Origin: Mesonia sp008017825
Lineage (GTDB): Bacteria; Bacteroidota; Bacteroidia; Flavobacteriales; Flavobacteriaceae
Assembly (NCBI RefSeq): GCF_008017825.1
Contig: NZ_VRLS01000052.1
Coordinates: forward strand, 1 to 64,000
Reading direction: 5' to 3'
Length of the DNA stretch: 64,000 nt
Positions 44,013 through 52,263 of the stretch are shown in pieces (position 1 is the stretch's first letter; each line of letters begins with the position of its first letter). Made by a program: the position numbers and the translations under genes. The notes under the pieces were generated by a model that worked only from the letters and a program-made list of their open reading frames with translations, was not told the DNA's origin and did not search any database.

Positions 44013-45719
44013 ATGGCAGAAGTAATTAAAATGCCTCGATTAAGTGACACCATGGAAGAAGGTACGGTGGCACAATGGCTTAAGCAAGAAGGTGACAAAG
44101 TTGAAGAAGGAGATATTCTTGCTGAGATTGAAACCGATAAAGCTACCATGGAGTTTGAGTCTTTTCATGAGGGAGTCTTACTTCATATTGGGGTTGCTGA
44201 AGGTGATACCGCTCCGGTAGATCAATTGTTAGCAATTATAGGAGAAGAAGGAGAAGATATTTCAGATTTGATCAATGGTGATGATTCTGCTAAAGCGGAT
44301 AAAAAAGAGGAAAAGAAAGACGATAAAGAATCTTCTAAAAAGGAAGAGGAATCTGAAAAAGAAAACGATAAATCAGAAGCGACAGAAGAATCTGAAAATA
44401 AATCAGAGGATGATGACACTAATGAAATTCCAGAAGGTGTAGAGGTTATAAAAATGCCTCGATTAAGTGACACCATGGAAGAAGGTACCGTGGCAACTTG
44501 GTTAAAGCAAGAAGGTGATCAGGTAGAAGAAGGAGATATTTTAGCCGAAATAGAAACCGATAAAGCAACCATGGAGTTTGAGTCTTTCTATGAAGGAACT
44601 TTACTTCACATTGGTGTAGCCGAAGGTGAAACTGCTGCAGTTGATTCCGTTTTAGCTGTTATAGGACCAGAAGGGACTGATGTTTCTGCTGTTCTCAACA
44701 ATAACAGTGGAGGTGCTCAAAAATCTTCAAGCAGTAAAAAAGACAATTCAGCTAAAGAATCTAAAAGTGATTCTGAAGAGAAAGAATCTTCAGAGGTGCA
44801 ACATGAAGATGAAAGTGGAGACAGAATTTTTGCTTCTCCATTAGCTAAAAAAATGGCTGCCGATAAAGGTATTGATTTAGGGAAGGTAAAAGGTTCTGGT
44901 GAAAACGGTCGTATCGTTAAAAAAGATATCGAGAACCATAAACCACAACAGCAAGAAGCTTCCGCGAAAGCAAAATCAGAACCTGCTACTAAAACCGAAA
45001 ATGAAAGTAAGGTTGAGGCTTATATGCCAGCAGGAGAAGAAAGTTTTGAGGAGATTAAAAATTCTCAAATGCGCAAAACTATAGCTAAACGTTTAGGAGA
45101 ATCTAAATTTACAGCGCCACACTACTACTTAACGGTAGAAGTGAATATGGAAAACGCTATACTTTCTCGAAAGCAAATTAATGCGATCCCAGATACTAAA
45201 GTATCTTATAACGATATGGTGATCAAAGCTTCTGCAATTGCATTGAGAAAACACCCACAAGTGAACTCGCAATGGACAGGTGATGCTACTAAAATTGCTA
45301 AGCATATTCATATAGGAGTAGCTGTGGCTGTAGATGAAGGTTTGGTAGTACCAGTACTTAATTTTGCTGACCAAATGAGTATGACTCAAATTGGAGGAAA
45401 TGTAAAAGATCTCGCAGGAAAGGCGCGTAATAAAAAGTTGCAACCTAAAGAAATGGAAGGAAGTACTTTTACCGTTTCTAACTTAGGGATGTTTGGAATT
45501 ACAGAGTTTACCAGTATTATTAATCAGCCTAATTCAGCTATTTTATCTGTTGGTGCTATTGTAGAAAAGCCAGTAGTGAAAGATGGACAAATTGTGGTTG
45601 GTAATACGATGAAAGTAACTTTGGCTTGTGATCATAGAACCGTAGATGGTGCTACAGGAGCAAAATTCTTAGAAACTTTAAAACGTTATTTAGAAAATCC
45701 AGTAACCATGTTGGCCTAA
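44013..45719 (+). CDS. pdhC: Dihydrolipoamide acetyltransferase (E2 of pyruvate dehydrogenase), two lipoyl domains
   Basis: The 568-residue E2 subunit has two lipoyl domains (about residues 1-80 and 145-225), each with EIETDKATMEFESF, where the Lys of DKA is lipoylated. They are joined by charged linkers rich in Lys, Glu and Ser. A peripheral subunit-binding domain (FASPLAKKMAADKGIDLGKV) is near residue 270. The catalytic acetyltransferase domain follows from about residue 345, ending with the active site LACDHRTVDGATGAKFL. It transfers acetyl groups to CoA and forms the core of the complex. It is cotranscribed with pdhA. The linker carries an exact copy of the iterated palindromic word (44958-44971). 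Confidence 0.95.
   Translation: MAEVIKMPRLSDTMEEGTVAQWLKQEGDKVEEGDILAEIETDKATMEFESFHEGVLLHIGVAEGDTAPVDQLLAIIGEEGEDISDLINGDDSAKADKKEEKKDDKESSKKEEESEKENDKSEATEESENKSEDDDTNEIPEGVEVIKMPRLSDTMEEGTVATWLKQEGDQVEEGDILAEIETDKATMEFESFYEGTLLHIGVAEGETAAVDSVLAVIGPEGTDVSAVLNNNSGGAQKSSSSKKDNSAKESKSDSEEKESSEVQHEDESGDRIFASPLAKKMAADKGIDLGKVKGSGENGRIVKKDIENHKPQQQEASAKAKSEPATKTENESKVEAYMPAGEESFEEIKNSQMRKTIAKRLGESKFTAPHYYLTVEVNMENAILSRKQINAIPDTKVSYNDMVIKASAIALRKHPQVNSQWTGDATKIAKHIHIGVAVAVDEGLVVPVLNFADQMSMTQIGGNVKDLAGKARNKKLQPKEMEGSTFTVSNLGMFGITEFTSIINQPNSAILSVGAIVEKPVVKDGQIVVGNTMKVTLACDHRTVDGATGAKFLETLKRYLENPVTMLA
44028..44670 (+). repeat. Direct DNA repeat encoding the two lipoyl domains of pdhC
   Basis: The segment from about 44028 to 44240 recurs at about 44451 to 44665 with high identity at the DNA level; both copies begin AAAATGCCTCGATTAAGTGA. 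The two are separated by an acidic linker. This indicates recent domain duplication or gene conversion within the gene. Confidence 0.8.
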
Positions 45720-45744
45720 CCCACATTACTGTTTTATAAAACCT

Positions 45745-45778
45745 TAAAAATCCCGCTCTAAAAAGCGGGATTTTTTTA
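45745..45778 (+). terminator. Rho-independent terminator of the pdhA-pdhC operon
   Basis: AAAATCCCGCT pairs with AGCGGGATTTT around a short A-rich loop and is followed by a run of T residues. Confidence 0.88.
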
Positions 45779-45789
45779 TCTTTAGCCTT

Positions 45790-46764
45790 ATGAGAAAAAT
45801 AGTATATATAATCGTTTTCGTTGCGATTTCGGCTTGTGGACAGCATCAAGGAAAGGAAAAAGTGGATTCATCAACATCTTCTAAAAATTACAATTTCCAA
45901 GAAGCTGAAATTAAAAAATCACTTCAAGTTTTAAGTTCAGATGAATTAAAAGGAAGAAGTACTGGTAGCGAAGGGATAGAAGCGGCAGCTTCTTATGCAG
46001 AAGATATTTTTAAAAACTACCAATTAAAACCTTATTTTGAAAGTTACCGAGATAGTTTTGCGGTAAAGGGAAAAACGGGATACAATATGGTTGCTTTTAA
46101 AGAAGGAACAGATCCTCAATTAAAAAATGAGATTATTGTGTTGGGGGCTCATTACGATCATATTGGTGTAGAAACACAAAGTAAGAGAATTATAGATAAC
46201 GATTCTATTGCCAATGGGGCGAATGATAATGCGGCAGGTAGCGTAGCGGTTTTAGAAATGGCTAAGTATTTTGCAAATAAAGAGACGAAAAGAAGTCTCA
46301 TGTTTGTGCTTTTTTCAGCTGAAGAGATGGGGCTTTTGGGTTCTAAACATTTAGCAAAGCGACTAAAAGAAGAAAAAGCACCTGTCTATTTTATGCTTAA
46401 TTTTGAGATGATCGGGGTTCCGCTGCCACATCAAGATTATCTGGCTTATCTCACAGGCTTTGAGAATTCTACTTTAGCTGAGCGTTTTAATGAAGAAACG
46501 GGGAAAAATACCTTTGGTTTCTTTGAGAAAGCAAAATCCTTTCAACTGTTCAAACGAAGTGATAATTATCCCTTTTATGAAGAACTAAATGTTCCTGCAC
46601 AGACGTTGTGTACATTCGATTTTTCTAACTATCCTTACTATCACCATGTAGATGATGAAATGGAATTTTTAGACACTACACATATGGAGAATTTATTAAA
46701 AGAAGTGGTGATAGGAATCGAAGCATTAGCTAATGAGAATGAAAAAACGATACAGTTAAAATAA
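45790..46764 (+). CDS. M28-family metallopeptidase lipoprotein
   Basis: The 324-residue lipoprotein (signal ending AISACG, Cys16) is a zinc aminopeptidase-like enzyme. Metal and catalytic residues are visible: LGAHYDHIG (His121, Asp123), NGANDNAAGSVAVLEMA (bridging Asp146), FSAEEMGLLGS (two Glu) and YYHHVDDEMEF (distal His). NFEMIG has Glu where many members have Asp. It would trim peptides in the periplasm or at the outer membrane. It is followed by an SDR gene after 4 bases, suggesting an operon that continues to manC and perhaps beyond. The substrate is not known. Confidence 0.9.
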   Translation: MRKIVYIIVFVAISACGQHQGKEKVDSSTSSKNYNFQEAEIKKSLQVLSSDELKGRSTGSEGIEAAASYAEDIFKNYQLKPYFESYRDSFAVKGKTGYNMVAFKEGTDPQLKNEIIVLGAHYDHIGVETQSKRIIDNDSIANGANDNAAGSVAVLEMAKYFANKETKRSLMFVLFSAEEMGLLGSKHLAKRLKEEKAPVYFMLNFEMIGVPLPHQDYLAYLTGFENSTLAERFNEETGKNTFGFFEKAKSFQLFKRSDNYPFYEELNVPAQTLCTFDFSNYPYYHHVDDEMEFLDTTHMENLLKEVVIGIEALANENEKTIQLK

Positions 46765-46768
46765 AAGA

Positions 46769-47458
46769 ATGAGCAAAAAAAGAATAATTGTTACAGGTAC
46801 AAGTAGAGGAATAGGTTTAGAACTAGTGCAGATTCTTGCTAATGAAGGACATGAAATTTTAGCGCTTTCGCGGAATGAAAAACCAGTTAAAGATTTACAG
46901 CATGCTCATATTCATAGCTTTCCTTTTAATTTAAATGAAGAAGAAGATCTTCATAAAGTAAGCGAGTTTGTGGAGAAAGAATGGGATGGAAGTTTAGATG
47001 TTCTTATTCATAATGCAGGAAGTTTGGTGAATAAACCCTTCGAAGAAATTTCAGCTAAAGAACTCATGACTGTTTATCAAACCAATGTATTTGGTGTTTT
47101 TCAGCTTTCACAACAATTGGTAGGGAAAATGTCCAAAAACGGACATGTAGTGACCATAAGCAGTATGGGCGGAGTACAAGGGAGTATGAAGTTTGCAGGC
47201 TTGTCGGCTTATAGTTCTAGTAAAGCTGCTGTAATTAATCTTACCGAATTACTTGCAGAAGAATACAAAGAAAACGGACCTAGTTTTAATGTGTTGGCTT
47301 TAGGAGCGGTACAAACCGAAATGTTACAAGAAGCATTTCCTGGTTATGAAGCGCCAACTTCTGCTAACGAAATGGCTCAATATATAGCAGATTTTTCCCT
47401 TAACGGAAATAAATATTACAATGGTAAAATGCTTCAGGTTTCTAATTCTACTCCTTAA
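46769..47458 (+). CDS. Short-chain dehydrogenase/reductase
   Basis: The 229-residue protein has the SDR Rossmann motif VTGTSRGIGLELVQILANEG, the NAG motif (LIHNAGSLVNKPF), a catalytic Ser (TISSMGG) and the YxxxK pair (SAYSSSKAAVINLTELLAEE). It is cytoplasmic and uses NAD(P)H, but its substrate is unknown. An exact copy of the iterated palindromic word is at 46864-46875. It lies 4 bases after the M28 peptidase gene and 8 bases before the SprT-like gene. Confidence 0.9.
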   Translation: MSKKRIIVTGTSRGIGLELVQILANEGHEILALSRNEKPVKDLQHAHIHSFPFNLNEEEDLHKVSEFVEKEWDGSLDVLIHNAGSLVNKPFEEISAKELMTVYQTNVFGVFQLSQQLVGKMSKNGHVVTISSMGGVQGSMKFAGLSAYSSSKAAVINLTELLAEEYKENGPSFNVLALGAVQTEMLQEAFPGYEAPTSANEMAQYIADFSLNGNKYYNGKMLQVSNSTP

Positions 47459-47466
47459 ATAGATTC

Positions 47467-48063
47467 ATGCAACAGGTGTTAGCTAAATATCTCCCAGAGC
47501 GAGCTGTACAGCCTTTGTTTCAGTTAATCGAAAATCATGCAATTCATTTAAAGATTGTAAATGAACGCAAAACGCGGCACGGTGATTACCGCCAGATGGG
47601 TCAAGTGCATCAAATTACAATCAATGCCAATTTAAATAAGTATAGGTTTTTAATTACTTTGGTTCACGAGATTGCTCATTTAGTAGCTTTTCAAAAGTAT
47701 GGAAGATTTATAAAACCCCATGGGAAGGAATGGAAACATACCTTTCAACAATTAATGCTACCTTTATTAAATCCGTCTATATTTCCGTCAAGGTTATTAC
47801 CATTATTAGCAAGACATTTTAAAAACCCAACGGCGAGTAGTGATACCGATGCTGTTTTATCTGTAGCATTAAAAGAATACGATCCCACTAGTGATAAAAA
47901 CTATATATTTGAAATTCCTATGGGAAGCACTTTTAGAATTCCTAATGGGAAAATATTTAAGAAAGGAAAAAAAAGAGTGAAGCGCTATGAGTGCTTAGAA
48001 ATGGAAAGTGGAAAAGTTTATATTTTTCAACCTAATGCTCAAGTAGAATTAATAAAAGTTTGA
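47467..48063 (+). CDS. SprT-like zinc metallopeptidase domain protein
   Basis: The 198-residue protein has the SprT-type metal site FLITLVHEIAHLVAFQKYGR (HExxH), followed by HGKEWKHTFQQLMLP, which supplies the third ligand. The second half is basic with RIPNGKIFKKGKKRVKRYEC, recalling the zinc-ribbon part of SprT proteins but with few Cys residues. Eukaryotic Spartan relatives degrade DNA-protein crosslinks; the bacterial role is unclear. It is in a tight same-strand run from 45790 to 50641. Its stop at 48063 is 5 bases before the chosen manC start. Confidence 0.85.
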   Translation: MQQVLAKYLPERAVQPLFQLIENHAIHLKIVNERKTRHGDYRQMGQVHQITINANLNKYRFLITLVHEIAHLVAFQKYGRFIKPHGKEWKHTFQQLMLPLLNPSIFPSRLLPLLARHFKNPTASSDTDAVLSVALKEYDPTSDKNYIFEIPMGSTFRIPNGKIFKKGKKRVKRYECLEMESGKVYIFQPNAQVELIKV

Positions 48064-48068
48064 AATTG

Positions 48069-49154
48069 ATGGATAATAAAAATTATTTTGCAGTATTAAT
48101 GGCAGGAGGCGTAGGTTCTCGTTTTTGGCCAGTAAGTAAGAAAAGCTATCCTAAGCAATTTCACGATATGTTAGGAACGGGAGAAACGCTTATTCAAAAA
48201 ACCTTTTCTAGATTAGAAAAACTAATACCTGCAGAAAATATATACATCTTAACTAACGAATTGTATGATGACTTAGTTAGAGAGCAATTACCAAAAGTAC
48301 AAGATCATCAAATTGTTTTAGAACCTTCTATGAACAACACCGCGCCTTGTATTTTATTATCTTCTCTAAAGGTTCAAAAAGAGAATCCAGATGCAGTGAT
48401 GATCGTAGCTCCTTCAGATCACTGGATAGAAGATGAAGATGCTTTTATTGAGAATGTACAAACTACTTTTGATGCTTGCCAAAGAGATCAAAGCTTATTA
48501 ATGACCTTAGGGATTCAACCTACATTTCCCCATACTGGTTATGGGTATATTCAATATCAAGAACAAGAGGCAACACCTATAAAAAAGGTAACCAATTTTA
48601 CCGAGAAGCCAGATTATGCGACGGCAAAATCTTTTTTACAACAAGGAAACTATGTATGGAATGCGGGTATCTTTATTTGGAGTGTAAAGGCAATTACTGC
48701 TGCTTTTCAAAACTGTTTACCAGATATGTATTCGCTTTTCGCGGAAGGAATTAAAGATTATAATACCGCTACCGAAAAGCAATTTATAGAAGAGAATTAT
48801 TCCAAGTCAGAGAATATATCTATTGATTATGGGATTATGGAAAAATCTGAACACGTCTCCGTCTTACCCGCAAAATTTGATTGGAACGATTTAGGATCTT
48901 GGGGTTCTCTTTACGATAAATTAGAAAAGGACGAAGCTAAAAACGTAGTCGTTAATGCTCAATCCTACATTGAAAATTCTACTGGGAATATCATAAGAAC
49001 TACTAAAGGAAAAACAGTGGTGCTTAAAGATCTAAATGATTATATTGTGGTAGAAAATGAAGAGGTTTTACTTATTTGTCCTAAGAAAGACGAACAAGAA
49101 ATTAAAGTGTTGAGAAATTCCGTAAAGGAAAAATTTGGAGACGAACTTATTTAA
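48069..49154 (+). CDS. manC: Mannose-1-phosphate guanylyltransferase
   Basis: The 361-residue enzyme makes GDP-mannose from mannose-1-phosphate and GTP for glycan synthesis. It shows AVLMAGGVGSRFWPVSKKSY, followed by PKQFHDMLG, APSDHWIEDEDAF, FTEKPDYATA, YVWNAGIFIWSV and the late ENISIDYGIMEKSEHVSVLP. It is the single-domain type with no phosphomannose isomerase part. The ATG at 48069 was chosen over a TTG at 48060 that overlaps the preceding stop. An exact iterated palindrome lies at 48734-48747. It is 38 kb away from the wec genes of the window. Confidence 0.93.
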   Translation: MDNKNYFAVLMAGGVGSRFWPVSKKSYPKQFHDMLGTGETLIQKTFSRLEKLIPAENIYILTNELYDDLVREQLPKVQDHQIVLEPSMNNTAPCILLSSLKVQKENPDAVMIVAPSDHWIEDEDAFIENVQTTFDACQRDQSLLMTLGIQPTFPHTGYGYIQYQEQEATPIKKVTNFTEKPDYATAKSFLQQGNYVWNAGIFIWSVKAITAAFQNCLPDMYSLFAEGIKDYNTATEKQFIEENYSKSENISIDYGIMEKSEHVSVLPAKFDWNDLGSWGSLYDKLEKDEAKNVVVNAQSYIENSTGNIIRTTKGKTVVLKDLNDYIVVENEEVLLICPKKDEQEIKVLRNSVKEKFGDELI

Positions 49155-49162
49155 TTTAGTAC

Positions 49163-50641
49163 TTGGAAGAAAACAATACACATACCAATCCAGCAGAGGA
49201 GAGTCAAAAAGAAATCGTTAAACGAGATTTAAAGGGAACTTTCAATAGCCTCAAACAGTTTCTAAAAGATCTGTTAGATATAAGAACAGATACCGATAGG
49301 GATTCTACTATAGAAGCTGTAAAGAAAGACATTACCTTTAAGGGGCATAATGCTTGGATTCTTATCTTCTCTATTTTTGTCGCATCAATAGGGCTAAATG
49401 TAAGTAGTACTGCCGTAGTGATTGGAGCGATGTTAATCTCCCCTCTTATGGGACCAATCGTGGGGATGGGGCTATCTGTTGCTATTAATGATGTAGATAT
49501 GCTTAGGCGTTCTCTTATTAACTTAGGAGTGATGGTGGTTTTGAGTGTGCTTACCGCATTCTTATACTTTCTAATTTCTCCGTTAAACGGAAGTAATGCC
49601 GAATTAGAAGCAAGAACATATCCTACTATTTTAGATGTTCTCGTAGCTATTTTTGGTGGTTTGGCACTTATTGTAGCTAAAACTAAAAAGGGGACGATAG
49701 CGAGTGTAATCTTTGGGGTTGCGATTGCTACCGCTTTAATGCCTCCTTTATGTACTGTAGGCTATGGTTTGGCTCAAGGCAGCTGGTCGGATGCTGGTGG
49801 AGCTCTTTACTTATTTTCTATTAATGCTACTTTTATTGCACTTTCAACCTTTGTAGTATCTAAATTATTAGGCTTTCCATTGGTGAAATATGCCAATTCT
49901 AAGCGAAGAAGGTTTATTGCCCAAATGGCTTCGGCGATTGCGATTATAGTTATGGTTCCTAGTATTTATTTGTTTTACAATATGCTAAAGGAGTCTTACT
50001 TTAAGCAAGATGCCCAAGAATTTGTAGAGGAGGAATTGATGATTTATAAAGAGTCTTTTCTTCAAAAGAATTCGACGATTGCTACTTTTGATGGTGGAAA
50101 CGATCCTAAAATTGAAGTATCTTTCTTAGGAAAAGAAATTCCTAATTCTGTCATAAGCTTATGGAGGGAGAAAATGAAGAGGTATCCTAATTTAAAAAAT
50201 ACTTCACTTATTATTCTTCAAAATGAGAATACAGAATCTTACGATCAGTTAGAGTATATGAAAGAGTTTAAAAGACGAGACTCCTTAAATATTCTCAATA
50301 AAGATGAGCGTATTGCTTATTTGGAAGATGAGGTTTCTAAATTAGCTAGATTTAGTAAGAATGAAATTCCGTTTCAGCAAATTAGTAAAGAAGCTCAGTT
50401 AAATTATGAAGACATTCGGGCCTTTGGTTATGCACAAAAAATAATTTCAGATTTCAATAAAGTTGATACTATCCCAGAATTTAATGTAGTTTGGAATGAT
50501 AGTATAACTAAAGAAAAGAGAAATAAAGATGAGGTTAAGTTAAAAAGGTGGCTTCAGTTTAAATTAAGTTTAGATACTATTTCTATGCAATCGAGTATAG
50601 AGAAAGTTTCACCTAAAAAATCAGCGAAAGCTAAAAGTTAA
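49163..50641 (+). CDS. DUF389-family membrane protein
   Basis: The 492-residue protein starts from a TTG at 49163, 8 bases after manC. After a charged N-terminus of about 60 residues come roughly six transmembrane helices. The DUF389 core is VVIGAMLISPLMGPIVGMGL, with a second block LIVAKTKKGTIASVIFGVAI and ATALMPPLCTVGYGLA. The C-terminal 200 residues are soluble and probably periplasmic or cytoplasmic with no known fold (LISLWREKMKRYP-like helices, lysine-rich end). The biochemical role of the family is not established. It may be cotranscribed with manC. Confidence 0.88.
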   Translation: MEENNTHTNPAEESQKEIVKRDLKGTFNSLKQFLKDLLDIRTDTDRDSTIEAVKKDITFKGHNAWILIFSIFVASIGLNVSSTAVVIGAMLISPLMGPIVGMGLSVAINDVDMLRRSLINLGVMVVLSVLTAFLYFLISPLNGSNAELEARTYPTILDVLVAIFGGLALIVAKTKKGTIASVIFGVAIATALMPPLCTVGYGLAQGSWSDAGGALYLFSINATFIALSTFVVSKLLGFPLVKYANSKRRRFIAQMASAIAIIVMVPSIYLFYNMLKESYFKQDAQEFVEEELMIYKESFLQKNSTIATFDGGNDPKIEVSFLGKEIPNSVISLWREKMKRYPNLKNTSLIILQNENTESYDQLEYMKEFKRRDSLNILNKDERIAYLEDEVSKLARFSKNEIPFQQISKEAQLNYEDIRAFGYAQKIISDFNKVDTIPEFNVVWNDSITKEKRNKDEVKLKRWLQFKLSLDTISMQSSIEKVSPKKSAKAKS

Positions 50642-50647
50642 ATAACT

Positions 50648-51412
50648 TTAAAGACCTTGTAATTGCGCTTTTCTAACTTTTTGAAACAAATCTGATGAGT
50701 ATACAAAACTAGTTAGAGATTCATTATCGGTTTTATAGATAATGCTTTTATCTCCCTGCCATTCTAGTCTACCATCTTTTAAGAAAACTATATTTTCACC
50801 AATTTCTAACACCGAGTTCATATCATGGGTGTTTATCACGGTAGTAATGTTATTCTCTTTAGTTATTTCGTGAATAAGATTGTCAATTAAAATTGCAGTT
50901 TTAGGGTCTAAACCAGAGTTAGGTTCATCACAAAAAAGATATTGAGGTTTATTTACAATGGCTCTAGCAATAGCAACTCTTTTTTGCATTCCTCCACTAA
51001 TTTCAGAAGGGAACTTATTATCTACCTTAAGTAGATCTACACGATCAAGAACTTCTCTAACGCGTTCCATTCTTTGTTCTTTACGTTGTTTGGTGAACAT
51101 TTTTAAGGGAAACATCACATTTTCGGCAACACTCATAGAGTCAAACAAGGCGCTACCTTGAAAAACCATTCCCATTTTCTTTCTAAGTTCTCTTTGCTGC
51201 TCTTTATCTAAAGTAGAGTACGCTTTCCCATCATACTCAATTGTACCATCGGTAGGAAGTATTAGTCCTAATAAGCACTTTAAAAATACTGTTTTTCCTG
51301 CTCCAGATTGACCAATAATAAGATTGGTTTTTCCTTGAATGAATTCAGTATCTATACCTTTTAGAATTTCTTCTCCGCTAAAGCTTTTATGTAAATTTTT
51401 TACTTTTATCAT
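50648..51412 (-). CDS. ABC transporter ATP-binding protein, MlaF-type
   Basis: The 254-residue cytoplasmic ATPase has Walker A GQSGAGKT, the signature ISGGMQKRVAIARAI and Walker B YLFCDEPNSGLDPKTA, followed by the H-loop VINTHDMNSV. This is the MlaF type that powers phospholipid trafficking between the membranes. Its start overlaps the last base of the permease gene (51412), so the two are translationally coupled. No MCE-domain (MlaD) gene follows here; the substrate-binding component must be elsewhere. It converges with the DUF389 gene, 6 bases apart. Confidence 0.92.
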   Translation of the reverse strand: MIKVKNLHKSFSGEEILKGIDTEFIQGKTNLIIGQSGAGKTVFLKCLLGLILPTDGTIEYDGKAYSTLDKEQQRELRKKMGMVFQGSALFDSMSVAENVMFPLKMFTKQRKEQRMERVREVLDRVDLLKVDNKFPSEISGGMQKRVAIARAIVNKPQYLFCDEPNSGLDPKTAILIDNLIHEITKENNITTVINTHDMNSVLEIGENIVFLKDGRLEWQGDKSIIYKTDNESLTSFVYSSDLFQKVRKAQLQGL

Positions 51413-52149
51413 TAGCTTAGTAATAATTGAGTGAGTACATAATTGGCGATAATCAAAATGACGCTAGTCCACACAAAGGAAGTGGTACTAGCTTGTCCTA
51501 CCTCTAAGGCTCCTCCTTTCATATAATAACCATGATAAGAAGGTACGGTCGCTAAAATAAGAGCAAAGATGAAACTTTTTATAAAAGCATAAGCTAAATG
51601 AAAAGGTATAAAATCGTTTTGTAAGCCTTCTAAAAATTGATCACTCGCTACAAATCCTCCCATTACACCAGCCATATATGCTCCTCCAATCCCTACGAAC
51701 ATAGCGATAGAAATAACAAAAGGATATAATAACATAGCTACGATTTTGGGCAACACTAGATAATTTAGTGAGTTAATACCCATGACTTCTAAGGCATCAA
51801 TTTGTTCGGTTACACGCATAGTTCCTATACTAGAAGTAATGTAAGAGCCTACTTTTCCTGCCATAATGATAGAAATAAAAGTAGGGGCAAATTCTAAAAT
51901 AATAGATTGTCTTGCTGTAAAACCAATTAAACTTTTTGGTATTAAAGGGTTGTTTAAGTTTAAAGCTGTTTGAATTGTAACAACTCCACCAATAAAGAAT
52001 GATATGAATATAACAATACCCATAGAATTGATAATAAGATCATCAACTTCTTTAAAGATTAATGTTTTAAGCACCGAAGGTTTTGTCATCCTTCTAAAGA
52101 TGTCTTTTAACATTATAAAATACTCACCAATATCGTGAAGGTACCTCAT
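51412..52149 (-). CDS. ABC transporter permease, MlaE-type
   Basis: The 245-residue inner-membrane protein has five or six helices and the MlaE core: FIGGVVTIQTALNLNNPLIP, ARQSIILEFAPTFISIIMAG, KVGSYITSSIGTMRVTEQID and ALEVMGINSLNYLVLPKIVA. It forms the lipid-transport channel with the ATPase encoded next to it. It is divergent from the phosphatase gene downstream, with about 114 bases between the starts. Confidence 0.92.
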   Translation of the reverse strand: MRYLHDIGEYFIMLKDIFRRMTKPSVLKTLIFKEVDDLIINSMGIVIFISFFIGGVVTIQTALNLNNPLIPKSLIGFTARQSIILEFAPTFISIIMAGKVGSYITSSIGTMRVTEQIDALEVMGINSLNYLVLPKIVAMLLYPFVISIAMFVGIGGAYMAGVMGGFVASDQFLEGLQNDFIPFHLAYAFIKSFIFALILATVPSYHGYYMKGGALEVGQASTTSFVWTSVILIIANYVLTQLLLS

Positions 52150-52237
52150 TCAAATATATTTTTTGTAAATCTAAAATAGAATACCCAAAAACAAAAGTAT
52201 TTAACTTACAATTAATTTTAAATCCTTTTAACATGTG

Positions 52238-52245
52238 TATTTTTG
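52238..52245 (+). promoter_or_regulatory. -7 promoter element of the PafA-type phosphatase gene
   Basis: TATTTTTG lies 19 bases before the ATG and matches TAnnTTTG. Regulation by phosphate cannot be judged, since no Pho box was recognised. Confidence 0.5.
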
Positions 52246-52263
52246 TGTTTTTAAAGAAAACTC

